Position numbers and translations under genes: made by a program. Under the pieces are notes generated by a model. The model did not search any database, was not told the origin of the DNA, and saw only the letters and a program-made list of their open reading frames with translations. This document shows, in pieces, positions 22,098-31,100 of a stretch of 42,455 bases of DNA (position 1 is the first letter of the stretch; every line of letters starts with the position of its first letter). The stretch is from Flavobacteriales bacterium. Its GTDB lineage: Bacteria; Bacteroidota; Bacteroidia; NS11-12g; UBA955. The stretch spans positions 1 through 42,455 of the forward strand of contig CANIZU010000001.1 in the NCBI GenBank assembly GCA_947472115.1. Reading direction: 5' to 3'.

Positions 22098-22673
22098 GTG
22101 ATTTCAGTTGAATTATTGGTGCAAGCCTATCTGTCGGGTTCCTTTCCAATGGCTGATCCAGATGAGGGTGATCAAATTTATTGGCATACGCCGGAAACGA
22201 GAGGGTTGATTCCTTTGGACGATACTTTTAAAGTGCCAAAAAATTTGATGCGTTTGTATAGGAAGGAGAAATTCGAGCTCACGATCAACAGGGCATTTCC
22301 AGAGGTTATCGAACAGTGTTCTTTGTTGAGACAGGGCGACACCTGGATTTCTGAGGAGATTATAGCTGTGTATACAGAGATGCACAAACTTGGGTTGGCA
22401 CATAGTTTTGAGGTTTGGCTCGATGGGGCGTTGGTTGGCGGTTTATATGGTGTGGCAATTGGCAAAGCCTTTTTTGGTGAAAGTATGTTTCACAAGGTCA
22501 CTGATGCTAGTAAGATTGCCTTGGTGTTTTTGGTTGAGTTTCTCAAAGAACAAAATTTTCAACTCCTCGATTGTCAATATCTTAATCCCCATTTGTTGCA
22601 ATTTGGCGCCTATGAAGTAACTCAGGAAGAATTCTTATCACGGTTACAGGAGATAATTCATGGTATTTCCTAA
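22098..22673 (+). CDS. aat: Leucyl/phenylalanyl-tRNA-protein transferase
   Basis: Aat adds Leu or Phe to N-terminal Lys or Arg of proteins, marking them for ClpAP in the N-degron pathway. The 191-residue product opens with LLVQAYLSGSFPMAD, followed by IYWHTPETRGLIPLD, and has EVWLDGALVGGLYGVAIGKAFFGESMF and LLDCQYLNPHLLQFGAYE, all diagnostic. The start is GTG at 22098; no ATG lies upstream in frame near it. Slightly shorter than enterobacterial Aat but complete. First of a plus-strand series that runs to the LolA-like gene. Confidence 0.95.
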   Translation: MISVELLVQAYLSGSFPMADPDEGDQIYWHTPETRGLIPLDDTFKVPKNLMRLYRKEKFELTINRAFPEVIEQCSLLRQGDTWISEEIIAVYTEMHKLGLAHSFEVWLDGALVGGLYGVAIGKAFFGESMFHKVTDASKIALVFLVEFLKEQNFQLLDCQYLNPHLLQFGAYEVTQEEFLSRLQEIIHGIS

Positions 22674-22735
22674 TCGGAGTATTTTAGATGATTCAAATAG
22701 GATGAAATATCCGAGAAATACACCAATTTTGCGGA

Positions 22736-23545
22736 GTGCGCATTAATCATTCAATTCAAGGGGTAGAGGGTTGGGCAGACCTGCTTTGTCCAATCGATAT
22801 TTCTTTGTCGATGGGTCCAGACGGCGACAATCCAAGGGCATTTTTTATTGACCCTGCGAAATTTGATGCCATCAGAGTGGGTGATTTTGTTGGTCGCGTC
22901 GCCGAAGGTGGATCGGCAAACTGCGAGATTCTAACGCTTTGTGCTCATGGGAATGTAACGCATACAGAATGTGTAGGACACATTACAGAAGAGCGAATTG
23001 TAATGCCAGATGTATTGAAACAATTTTGGTTTTCAGCACAATTGGTTTCCATTGATATCTCTTCCACGGGTCGGGTTAGTTTGGCAGATATTCAATCCTT
23101 ACAAATTGGTGGAATAGATGCGGTCATATTTAGGAGTCTCCCCAATAGAAATGAAAAAAAATGCATGGATTGGAGCGGTAATTCGGCGCCATATTTTGAG
23201 CCCGATGCGTTGGCCTACTTGCGCGATTTAGGGGTCGTTCATTTGCTCACCGATTTTCCTAGCGTGGATCCGGAAGAGGACGAGGGACGGTTGGCTGCAC
23301 ATCATGAATGGTGGGGATTGCCCCAGAGAAGTGAAGCTGGGAATACGCTGGCATTAAGCCAAGGCCATTCACGATTTTCATCAACCATTACGGAGTTGAT
23401 ATTTGTGCCTGATTTGGTTGCGGATGGGATTTATATGTTGAATTTTCAGGTGCCAAACCTTAGAACAGATGCTGTCCCTTCTCGGCCTGTCATCTATAAA
23501 TGGAATGCCTTGGTTCACACAATTCCTAATGCAAAAATCAGTTAA
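22736..23545 (+). CDS. Cyclase-family (KynB-like) metal-dependent hydrolase
   Basis: The 269-residue protein belongs to the cyclase / arylformamidase fold: the metal-binding motif HGNVTHTECVGH (71-82) corresponds to HxGTHxDxPxH of KynB. LTDFPSVDP and the C-terminal VPNLRTDAVPSRPVIY stretches also fit. KynB hydrolyses N-formylkynurenine, but several residues of the motif differ (Thr77, Glu78, Cys79) and no kynurenine genes are nearby, so the substrate is open. No ATG lies near the start; GTG at 22736 is used, placed 5 nt after a TTTTG box like the short promoters of its neighbours. Confidence 0.82.
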   Translation: MRINHSIQGVEGWADLLCPIDISLSMGPDGDNPRAFFIDPAKFDAIRVGDFVGRVAEGGSANCEILTLCAHGNVTHTECVGHITEERIVMPDVLKQFWFSAQLVSIDISSTGRVSLADIQSLQIGGIDAVIFRSLPNRNEKKCMDWSGNSAPYFEPDALAYLRDLGVVHLLTDFPSVDPEEDEGRLAAHHEWWGLPQRSEAGNTLALSQGHSRFSSTITELIFVPDLVADGIYMLNFQVPNLRTDAVPSRPVIYKWNALVHTIPNAKIS

Positions 23546-23556
23546 CGATTTTGTCT

Positions 23557-24678
23557 ATGGGTGAAAAATGGCTCTATTTCATAAATATTTTGGTTTCTCG
23601 ATTCATCAATGCAGGGAAACCCAATTTAGGAGCGTTTTCCAATAGTTCGGAAAAAGTTCGTAGTATCATCGTTGTAAAATGGGACGAAATTGGCGATATG
23701 CTAACGGCTGTACACGTTTTTGAATTGTTAAAGCAAAATTATCCCGGCGTTGAAATTACCGTTTTATGTAAACCCTTTGTTTCCTCTTTAATCCAAACCG
23801 ACCCCAACGTAGATGTTATTATCAATGATGTTGAGAAGTGGACAAAAAGATATGATTTGGTCGTTGAATTGCGAGGTACATGGAAGTCGGTATGGAAATC
23901 TTTGGGATGGAAAACAATACCCAAATATAGAGTGGACAGGGGCTGGGTTCGATTTCAACAACGAGGCAAACAGCCGCATGAGACCATTACCAATTACCGG
24001 ATTATCGAACCATTGCTGCCACACATGGCGGGAGAAAAAAAAGTTGAGGACTTGTCAGATTTTGTAATTAAGCCCAAGTTGTATCCGAGCGCCAACGATA
24101 TTGTTCTTGCACAGGATTGGGTTGAATGGGCCTTGAATGATGATTTGGGTCTAACGGACAATGTAAGTGGTATTGCTGTTTTGCATACCGGTGCACGCAG
24201 TAATTTAAGAAGATGGTCGCCCAATCGTTTCGCAGAATTGTCAAAATGGTTGCTCGATGAAAAGAAATTAATGCCGGTTTGGGTGGGCACCAAGGAGGAG
24301 GAAGAACAAATCCTTGCCTCCATTGCATTGGGTGGCGCAGGTAAGGTTTGGATTTCGGGCGAAACCAGTCCCGCTTCTAATTCTTTATTGGCATTTTATG
24401 CATTCATAGAGCGGAGTGCCCTATATGTGGGTAATGAAAGTGGGCCTTTACAAATGGCGGACATCGCGGAGATCCCCACGGTGGGAATTTTCGGACCCGG
24501 TGTTGTCAATGTGTTTTATCCCAAATCATCAAAGAGTCTCGTATTTCATGAAGTTCTGTCATGCAATCCCTGCGATCAGAAAGTTTGTATTCAGCCCAAT
24601 GATCGATGCGTAGACAGAATAGCGGTATCTCAGGTGAAACTTGGAATTAATAAACTACTTGGGTTATTAAACGTATAA
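23557..24678 (+). CDS. Glycosyltransferase family 9 (heptosyltransferase-like)
   Basis: The 373-residue protein has the GT9 pattern: an N-terminal IIVVKWDEIGDMLTAV, a VLHTGARSNLRRWSPNRFAEL stretch that binds the nucleotide sugar, and NESGPLQMADIAEIPTVGIFG near the C terminus. GT9 enzymes add heptose or related sugars to the LPS core at the inner membrane face; the sugar is not readable. A hydrophobic stretch near the start could associate with the membrane. ATG at 23557 was chosen over the TTG two codons upstream. Only 11 nt separate it from the previous gene, so the two are probably co-transcribed. Cysteines near the end (CNPCDQKVC) are common in this group. Confidence 0.9.
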   Translation: MGEKWLYFINILVSRFINAGKPNLGAFSNSSEKVRSIIVVKWDEIGDMLTAVHVFELLKQNYPGVEITVLCKPFVSSLIQTDPNVDVIINDVEKWTKRYDLVVELRGTWKSVWKSLGWKTIPKYRVDRGWVRFQQRGKQPHETITNYRIIEPLLPHMAGEKKVEDLSDFVIKPKLYPSANDIVLAQDWVEWALNDDLGLTDNVSGIAVLHTGARSNLRRWSPNRFAELSKWLLDEKKLMPVWVGTKEEEEQILASIALGGAGKVWISGETSPASNSLLAFYAFIERSALYVGNESGPLQMADIAEIPTVGIFGPGVVNVFYPKSSKSLVFHEVLSCNPCDQKVCIQPNDRCVDRIAVSQVKLGINKLLGLLNV

Positions 24679-24702
24679 TTTCCACAAATTCAACGTGTTG
24701 AT

Positions 24703-24734
24703 TTTGTAATCGCATTGTTCAAGAAGTATATTCG
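24703..24734 (+). promoter_or_regulatory. Promoter of rnz
   Basis: TTTG at 24703-24706, a 20-nt spacer and TATATTCG at 24727-24734 match the Bacteroidota promoter layout. The leader to the rnz ATG is about 30 nt. Confidence 0.6.
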
Positions 24735-24764
24735 AGAGTTGTTAGAAAATCATCAAACCAATCC

Positions 24765-25694
24765 ATGAGAAAAGCTTTTGAGGTTACGGTATTAGGGACT
24801 TCGTCGGCTACCCCTACCAAGTATCGGCATCCGAGTTCTCATTATGTGAGGTTGGAGGGCAGTTACCTGCTTTTGGATTGCGGTGAAGGGGCTCAACGAC
24901 AGCTAGCGCGTTACGGCTTGAGAACACAAAGGATTTCACATGTATTTATTACGCATTTACATGGTGATCATTATTTTGGATTGCCCGGATTAATTACTTC
25001 GATGGCCTTATTCGGACGAACGGAGCCACTTGTTATTGTTGGTCCGGCGGCATTACAGAGCATTATGCAGGTGCTGTTGCTGGAAAGTGATTCCATATTG
25101 CCTTATCCCTTAAAGTTTGTTAGTACGCAATTCGACCATATGGAAACGGTTGCCATTGGCGACAATTTCGAGGTGATTTCGGTTCCATTAAAGCATCGTG
25201 TGCCCTGCACTGGTTTTATCATCAAAGAAAAAGGACCGGAACGAAGATTAGATGTAGATGCCTGTGTGAAATATAAAGTTCCAATAGAGCAGTATGATGC
25301 CATCAAGTTGGGCGCAGATTATATTTCTAGCAGTCAAGGTGAAATTAAAAATGAACTCCTTACAACAGATGGAGTTAAAAATCGATCCTATGCCTATATC
25401 ACAGACACAATCTATGATCCGGAATATTTAACACCAATTTTGCAGCATGTAGATTTGTTATATCATGAGGCTACGTTTTTAACGGATCGCTTATCAAGGG
25501 CAATTGAAACCTACCACAGTACTGCTTTGCAAGCGGCTCAAATTGCCAAAAATTCAAATGTAGGTCAATTGTTGATCGGACATTTTAGTGCACGATACAA
25601 TGATGCACAACCTTTGTTGCTAGAAGCTAGGGATGAGTTTGCATCAACCTTCGAAGCCGTGGAAGGTCAAACTTTTTCGGTAGGAGGACAATAA
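24765..25694 (+). CDS. rnz: Ribonuclease Z
   Basis: RNase Z cuts the 3' trailer from tRNA precursors, which is needed here because the tRNA-Asp gene does not encode CCA. The 309-residue, short-form enzyme has the metallo-beta-lactamase motif HLHGDH (H64, H66, D68 and H69) within THLHGDHYFGLPGL, the N-terminal LGTSSATPT, plus later ligands in YHEATF and GHFSARY. Length is normal. It is flanked by GT9 upstream and ftsK downstream and has its own promoter. Confidence 0.95.
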   Translation: MRKAFEVTVLGTSSATPTKYRHPSSHYVRLEGSYLLLDCGEGAQRQLARYGLRTQRISHVFITHLHGDHYFGLPGLITSMALFGRTEPLVIVGPAALQSIMQVLLLESDSILPYPLKFVSTQFDHMETVAIGDNFEVISVPLKHRVPCTGFIIKEKGPERRLDVDACVKYKVPIEQYDAIKLGADYISSSQGEIKNELLTTDGVKNRSYAYITDTIYDPEYLTPILQHVDLLYHEATFLTDRLSRAIETYHSTALQAAQIAKNSNVGQLLIGHFSARYNDAQPLLLEARDEFASTFEAVEGQTFSVGGQ

Positions 25695-25835
25695 AATTTC
25701 ATTTATTAGGTCAAAAATTCTTTGCATTTCTGGTGGTTCGACTGATTCACTAAACACAATTCGAATAAGTGTAAAACTCTTACTTCTGAAAACGGAGAAA
25801 AAGTTGCTCGTACACTAAATTCGTTGGGATTCATC

Positions 25836-28559
25836 ATGGCCTCACGAAAAAAAAGTAAAGATACCAGACCCGATTTCCTACGCGATCAAGGCGATCGCAT
25901 TGAAAAAATATCGGCTAAAGATGTTTGGTCGGCCATCACCCTAAAACACGAGCCCACCCGAAAAGTTGTTGGATTTCTCTTGGTGGTTTTTGCGGCGGTT
26001 CTAGCAATCAGTTTTACCTCCTTCTTCTTTTCGTGGAAACTCGATCAGAGTTTGATGTCGCGGAGCGACGATGGCCTATCTTATTTTAATGGCGCGGCCA
26101 AGAATGCAATGGGTTACTACGGCGCCCAACTCGCGTTTAAGTTTGTCCACAATGGCTTCGGTCTCGCTGCCTATGCCCTACTGCCCTATGTAACGTTGAC
26201 AGGGCTTTTCCTTCTCTTTGATTATCGTCCGTTCTCACTGCTGCGCATCGCTGTACATACCATCTTGTTTACTGTTTGGTTCTCTTTATTTTTGGGTTTT
26301 GCGTTGCGATGGTGGCCTCTGTTGGGCGGATCCTTCGGCTTTTTTGGTAACCAGCAGATTGAAACCGCCATCGGTGGAGTGGGGTCGTTTTTTTTCCTTG
26401 CCGCCTATGCCGTGGCCTATTCTATGTTCTTCCTCAACGCCAATCCATTTGCCCGCATCAAAATGAAATACGGTCCGGATGGGGAATTGTTGGATCCTGA
26501 TTCAGATCTTGATGGATCTTGGTCGTCTGACGGAAATGCATCGTTGCGTGAAGAAAAAGCGGAGACATCGGATATAGATGAACCCTCGGGTTTTGAACCT
26601 AGCATCCATGAGGATTTTGCAGTGGATGATATAGATGAGGATGTGATTGAAGTGGAGTTGCAAGACGATACCCCGCTACTGTCGAAGGCTGAGCTTGAGG
26701 CCCTGACCCAGATATCTCTGAAAACAACAGAGACCATAGCGTCTGAAACAGTGGTTAAACCCGCCCCGCCTATCGTTGAAAAGTTTGATGATTTTGTAGT
26801 GCATCGCGGTGAAGAAGAAGAAATGGATACGGTCGCGGTGAATCAGCAGCCTCAACCCTCAGCGATTAAGGAAGAGGTGCTTCAAAAAGAGCCAGCCTTG
26901 ATATCTGAGGATCAAGAGCCAAATCCCGGCGCAGGCATAAATACTCTTTTGGGCGATGAAGACTTCCACGTTGAGGTTATGGCAGACGAAGCGGATGAGG
27001 CCGTGGATGAGAATACCGGCGACAATTCTATGGATCGGATGGGGATCGACACCGTGTACGACCCAACGCTGGAGCTGAGCAAATATCAGTTTCCGACCTT
27101 GGATCTGTTGGACGAGCATGATACGCGCAAGCAGGAAATCGACATGGTGGAGATTCAGCGGAGTAAGGACATGATTATCCAAACGCTGGAAAATTATAAA
27201 ATTGGCATTTCAAGTATCAAGGCCAGTGTGGGTCCAACCGTTACTTTGTATGAAATCGTGCCGGCGCCGGGTGTGAAAATTTCGAAGATTAAGAACCTGG
27301 AAGACGATATCGCATTGAGTTTAGCGGCCTTAGGGATACGGATTATCGCGCCGATACCCGGAAAAGGAACCATTGGTATAGAGGTGCCGAACAAGAATCC
27401 GGAGATGGTGCCGATGCGCAGTGTGTTGGCCAGCAAAAAGTTCCAGGACTGCGATTTTCAGCTACCGGTGATTTTAGGTAAGACCATTTCCAACGAAATT
27501 TTCGTGGCTGATTTGGCGAAAATGCCCCACTTGCTGATGGCAGGTGCTACAGGGCAGGGTAAGTCGGTGGGTCTGAACAGCATTTTGGTGTCGCTATTAT
27601 ACAAGAAGCATCCTGCCTATGTGAAGTTTGTGTTGGTGGATCCGAAGAAGGTGGAATTGACGTTGTTCAATAAAATTGAACGACATTTCTTGGCGAAGTT
27701 GCCGGGCGATGGCGAGGCGATTATTACCGACAATCACAAGGTTATTAATACCTTGAATAGTTTGTGTGTGGAGATGGACAATCGTTATAAGTTGCTTCAG
27801 GATGCTTTGGTGCGGAACATCATTGAGTACAATAACAAATTTTTGGCGCGGAAGCTGAATCCGAATGATGGGCATCGATTCTTGCCTTATATCGTGGTGG
27901 TGATCGACGAGGTGGCGGATTTGATGATGACTGCGGGCAAGGAGATTGAGACGCCGATTGCTCGTTTGGCGCAGCTGGCCCGTGCAATTGGGATTCACTT
28001 GATTTTGGCGACGCAAAGGCCGAGTGTGAATGTAATTACGGGGATGATCAAGGCAAACTTCCCGGCGCGGATAGCGTTTAGGGTGAGTTCTAAAATAGAT
28101 TCTCGTACGATTTTGGATGCCAATGGCGCGGATCAGTTAATTGGTCGAGGTGATTTATTATACAGCGGCGGCAACGAGGTGATCCGATTACAATGCCCAT
28201 TCGTAGATACCCCAGAAGTGGAGCGCATTGTGGACTTTATTGGTGAGCAACGGGCCTTCCCAACGGCGTATGTGTTGCCTGAGGTGAAAGAGGAGGGCGG
28301 TGTATTGAGCGGCGATGGTTTAGACTCTGGCGATTGGGATCCAATGTTTGAGGATGCGGCCCGGGTGGTGGTTTTGAACCAGGTGGGCAGTACGAGTATG
28401 ATTCAGCGCAAATTGAAGATCGGTTATAACCGGGCGGGTCGTTTGATGGACCAGTTGGAGGACGCCGGAATTGTGGGCGGGAACAATGGCAGCAAGGCGC
28501 GTCAAGTTTTGATCACCGATGAGCATAGTTTAGACCAATTTTTGAGTAATTTGCGTTAA
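25836..28559 (+). CDS. ftsK: DNA translocase FtsK
   Basis: FtsK pumps DNA at the septum and activates XerCD at dif; xerD lies about 3.5 kb downstream. The 907-residue protein has four N-terminal membrane helices (within about 40-210), a long acidic linker (about 215-430), and a RecA-like motor with Walker A GATGQGKS and Walker B VVVIDEVADLMM, followed by TQRPSVNVITGMIKANFP. The C-terminal gamma winged helix (QRKLKIGYNRAGRLMDQLE) recognises KOPS-like sites. ATG at 25836 is used rather than a TTG four codons earlier. The length is typical for Bacteroidota. Confidence 0.96.
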   Translation: MASRKKSKDTRPDFLRDQGDRIEKISAKDVWSAITLKHEPTRKVVGFLLVVFAAVLAISFTSFFFSWKLDQSLMSRSDDGLSYFNGAAKNAMGYYGAQLAFKFVHNGFGLAAYALLPYVTLTGLFLLFDYRPFSLLRIAVHTILFTVWFSLFLGFALRWWPLLGGSFGFFGNQQIETAIGGVGSFFFLAAYAVAYSMFFLNANPFARIKMKYGPDGELLDPDSDLDGSWSSDGNASLREEKAETSDIDEPSGFEPSIHEDFAVDDIDEDVIEVELQDDTPLLSKAELEALTQISLKTTETIASETVVKPAPPIVEKFDDFVVHRGEEEEMDTVAVNQQPQPSAIKEEVLQKEPALISEDQEPNPGAGINTLLGDEDFHVEVMADEADEAVDENTGDNSMDRMGIDTVYDPTLELSKYQFPTLDLLDEHDTRKQEIDMVEIQRSKDMIIQTLENYKIGISSIKASVGPTVTLYEIVPAPGVKISKIKNLEDDIALSLAALGIRIIAPIPGKGTIGIEVPNKNPEMVPMRSVLASKKFQDCDFQLPVILGKTISNEIFVADLAKMPHLLMAGATGQGKSVGLNSILVSLLYKKHPAYVKFVLVDPKKVELTLFNKIERHFLAKLPGDGEAIITDNHKVINTLNSLCVEMDNRYKLLQDALVRNIIEYNNKFLARKLNPNDGHRFLPYIVVVIDEVADLMMTAGKEIETPIARLAQLARAIGIHLILATQRPSVNVITGMIKANFPARIAFRVSSKIDSRTILDANGADQLIGRGDLLYSGGNEVIRLQCPFVDTPEVERIVDFIGEQRAFPTAYVLPEVKEEGGVLSGDGLDSGDWDPMFEDAARVVVLNQVGSTSMIQRKLKIGYNRAGRLMDQLEDAGIVGGNNGSKARQVLITDEHSLDQFLSNLR

Positions 28560-28570
28560 AATTTATTTTG

Positions 28571-29311
28571 ATGATTTACGAGATATTGAAAGTAAAAAAA
28601 ATCGACGGGAATCGTTCGGGTTTGTCGTTGTTTAGGGCCATGGATCGTGTTGGTTTTCAGGGGATGTTATTATTTTGTTTATGCGTTTTGTCTATTGTTG
28701 GATTGAAAGCCCAGCAGCAAAATGATCCCAAGGCCGAGGCAATTTTAAAAAAGGTATCTTCGGTCTATCAGTCGTATAGCACCATCAAGGCATCGTTTAC
28801 ATTAACCACGACACCTGTCAGCGGCAGGGCTTCGGTGGAGAAGGGTAATGTTTGGTTGAAGGGTAAGAAGTTTCGCTTGGACTACGGGTCTCAGGAGATT
28901 TATTGCAATTCCATTTTTACTTGGACGTATAGTACTGAGGACGCGGAAGTAACCAAAGAAAATTTCAAGTTGCGCGACAATAGCATAACGCCTAATGAGA
29001 TATTTACCATCTATAACAAGGGTTTCAAGAGTAAGTACGAAGGTCCGATTGTTCGCAACGGCAAGAACTATGATGTAATTCAGTTGGTGCCAAAGAATGC
29101 GGCCAATTACAGTTATGTTAAGTTAGAAATCGATAAGAGTACGAATAAGATTCAGCGGGTGATTCAGCATTACAAGAACGGCACCGAGGTGGCGATAGAG
29201 GTGACGATTTTAACTCCTAACACTGCTTTGGCCGATACTTTTTTTGAGTGGAATATGGCTGCACATTCAGATGTGACTTTGGTAGATTTAACGAAGAAGA
29301 AGAAGCCATAG
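28571..29311 (+). CDS. LolA-like outer membrane lipoprotein carrier
   Basis: The product (246 residues from this ATG) has a signal peptide ending in KAQ and then a LolA-type single domain: ILKKVSSVYQSYSTIKASFTL, GNVWLKGKKFRLDYGSQEIYCN and WTYSTEDAEVTKENF. LolA ferries lipoproteins across the periplasm. The real start may be the ATG at 28640, directly before the hydrophobic stretch. It begins 11 nt after ftsK, the common order in Bacteroidota, so the two are probably co-transcribed. The Lys-rich end (KKKKP) is unremarkable. Confidence 0.85.
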   Translation: MIYEILKVKKIDGNRSGLSLFRAMDRVGFQGMLLFCLCVLSIVGLKAQQQNDPKAEAILKKVSSVYQSYSTIKASFTLTTTPVSGRASVEKGNVWLKGKKFRLDYGSQEIYCNSIFTWTYSTEDAEVTKENFKLRDNSITPNEIFTIYNKGFKSKYEGPIVRNGKNYDVIQLVPKNAANYSYVKLEIDKSTNKIQRVIQHYKNGTEVAIEVTILTPNTALADTFFEWNMAAHSDVTLVDLTKKKKP

Positions 29312-29367
29312 TGTGGGTGAAATGGCGCGGTAAAATCGCAACTATTTTATCACATTAAATTAAAGAA

Positions 29368-29389
29368 AAGGGCCGCAAATGCGGCCCTT
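29368..29389. terminator. Bidirectional terminator between lolA-like and sucD
   Basis: Nine perfect pairs (29368-29376 with 29381-29389, AAGGGCCGC/GCGGCCCTT) around AAAT, flanked by AT-rich sequence on both sides. It separates two convergent genes. Confidence 0.8.
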
Positions 29390-29421
29390 AATATTTTAAA
29401 GAATTTGAATTATTTGTTTTC

Positions 29422-30303
29422 TTAAGCTGGCATTCTACCCAATACCTCTGCCATTTTCTTGCCGATTTCTGCAGGAGAGGCTACCACGTGAATACCGCAC
29501 TCGGCCATAATGGCCATTTTAGCAGCGGCAGTATCGTCTTTTCCGCCTACAATCGCACCGGCATGACCCATTCTGCGACCGGCAGGGGCAGTCTGACCTG
29601 CGATGAATCCAACCACAGGCTTGGTGCCATGTTCTTTGATCCAGCGAGCGGCTTCGGCTTCCATGCCACCACCAATTTCGCCAATCATGACAATGCCTTC
29701 AGTCTCAGGATCGTTCATAAACAATTCAATGGCTTCTTTGGTAGTTGTTCCGATGATCGGGTCGCCACCAATCCCAATTGCAGTACTTTGGCCCAATCCC
29801 AATTTGGTTAACTGGTCAACCGCTTCATAAGTCAAAGTACCTGACTTAGAAACAACGCCAATCGAACCTTTCTTGAAAATAAAGCCAGGCATGATGCCAA
29901 TTTTGGCTTCGCCTGGAGTGATAATTCCTGGACAGTTAGGGCCAATGAGTGTGCAATTAAATCCTTTGATATATTCGCGCACCTTCACCATGTCTTTGGT
30001 GGGAATACCTTCAGTGATACAAACGATGACTTTGATTCCGGCTTCGGCTGATTCCATGATGGCATCGGCGGCGAAAGCTGGTGGAACAAAGATAATACTG
30101 GTGTTTGCTTGTGCCTCGCGAACGGCATCTTGAACGCTGTTGAAAACAGGACGGTCGAGGTGTATACTACCGCCTTTTCCTGGAGTTACCCCACCAACCA
30201 CGTTGGTGCCGTATTCAATCATTTGTTGTGCGTGAAAAGTACCTTCGTTTCCAGTGAAACCTTGAACGATAATGCGAGAATCTTTGTTAACCAGTATACT
30301 CAT
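29422..30303 (-). CDS. sucD: Succinyl-CoA ligase [ADP-forming] alpha subunit
   Basis: SucD carries the phosphohistidine of succinyl-CoA synthetase (TCA cycle). The 293-residue protein has IVQGFTGNEGTFHAQQMIEYG, GVTPGKGG, the CoA-binding VCITEGIPTKDMV, GPNCPGIITPGEAKIGIMPG and the active-site GHAGAIVGG. ATG at 30303 follows a leader of 15 nt after the TATTTTCG box; the longer open frame upstream has no family similarity. The beta subunit gene (sucC) is not in the window, as is common in this phylum. Confidence 0.97.
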   Translation of the reverse strand: MSILVNKDSRIIVQGFTGNEGTFHAQQMIEYGTNVVGGVTPGKGGSIHLDRPVFNSVQDAVREAQANTSIIFVPPAFAADAIMESAEAGIKVIVCITEGIPTKDMVKVREYIKGFNCTLIGPNCPGIITPGEAKIGIMPGFIFKKGSIGVVSKSGTLTYEAVDQLTKLGLGQSTAIGIGGDPIIGTTTKEAIELFMNDPETEGIVMIGEIGGGMEAEAARWIKEHGTKPVVGFIAGQTAPAGRRMGHAGAIVGGKDDTAAAKMAIMAECGIHVVASPAEIGKKMAEVLGRMPA

Positions 30304-30318
30304 AGTTTTATTGCTCCG

Positions 30319-30348
30319 CGAAAATAACACAGAAGGGCTGAATCCCAA
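30319..30348 (-). promoter_or_regulatory. Promoter of sucD
   Basis: On the minus strand, TTG at 30348-30346 is followed after 19 nt by TATTTTCG (30326-30319), a good match to the Bacteroidota -33/-7 promoter. Transcript leader to ATG about 10 nt. Confidence 0.65.
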
Positions 30349-30363
30349 TGCGGTTGGGAGAGA

Positions 30364-30951
30364 TTATTTCTGAACGGCCTCAGTAATCTCAGGGCCCATA
30401 GGTTTTACTCCGGAAGGGTAGTAAGCCACGAGTTGACCTTGTTCGTTGATGAGGAATTTGTTGAAGTTCCATCCCACACTGGCATCTAGGGCGCCGTTTT
30501 CTGATTTGTTGCATAACCAGCGGTAAAGCGGGTGTTGTTTGCTGCCTTTGACATCGAGTTTCTCGCTGATGGGGAAGGTGACACCATAATTTTTTTGACA
30601 GAACGATGCTATTTCTGCTGCTGCGCCGGGTTCCTGCTCCATGAATTGGTTACATGGACAGCCGATGACGATGAGCTTATCGGTGAATTTTTCTGAAAGT
30701 TGCTGCAATTCCGCGTATTGGGGAGTATAACCACATTTAGAGGCTGTGTTAACGATGAGGATTTTCTTGCCTTTATATTGGGCAAGGTCTAAATTGGCAG
30801 TGCCATCCAAGGTTTTTAGTTGGATGTCGTAAAAACTTCTGGTGGCAGCACCCGCTTGACTTGGGTCGATGGTTTTGGTCTTGCCAAATACGCAGGCTGT
30901 AATTAGGGAGCCAATGGCGGCGGCAACGGAAGCGATTCTAAGGATTCTCAT
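30364..30951 (-). CDS. Lipoprotein glutathione peroxidase-like enzyme
   Basis: The 195-residue protein has a lipobox (SLITAC, Cys20), so it is anchored in the envelope. The thioredoxin-like GPx domain has NTASKCGYTPQY with peroxidatic Cys73, GCPCNQFMEQEP (usually FPCNQFxxQEP) and WNFNKFLI with the conserved Trp161. These enzymes reduce hydroperoxides; bacterial ones usually take electrons from thioredoxin. ATG at 30951 puts the hydrophobic signal at the N terminus, so it is preferred to upstream starts. It lies 60 nt upstream of the sucD start on the same strand. Confidence 0.9.
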   Translation of the reverse strand: MRILRIASVAAAIGSLITACVFGKTKTIDPSQAGAATRSFYDIQLKTLDGTANLDLAQYKGKKILIVNTASKCGYTPQYAELQQLSEKFTDKLIVIGCPCNQFMEQEPGAAAEIASFCQKNYGVTFPISEKLDVKGSKQHPLYRWLCNKSENGALDASVGWNFNKFLINEQGQLVAYYPSGVKPMGPEITEAVQK

Positions 30952-31088
30952 GTTGGAGTAACAAAGTAAAGTGAAATTTGGTTTTGTTGTAGATATAATA
31001 ACTACAGACATAATTTAGATTCATTTCAGATTTCTTATTTTTACAGTGGGTTTGTACAGCAATGTGAAAATGGCCAAATATTTTTGGT

Positions 31089-31096
31089 TATTTTCG
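31089..31096 (+). promoter_or_regulatory. Possible -7 element of the Omp28-type gene
   Basis: TATTTTCG, the same octamer as in the sucD promoter, ends 4 nt before the ATG. No clear -33 box. Confidence 0.45.
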
Positions 31097-31100
31097 TGGA

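Noticed and set aside
20109..22100. A second copy of the tRNA-Asp 3' end marking the far end of an integrated element
   Set aside because: I looked for the T-arm and acceptor sequence downstream and did not find it, nor an integrase gene, so an intact element is not supported.
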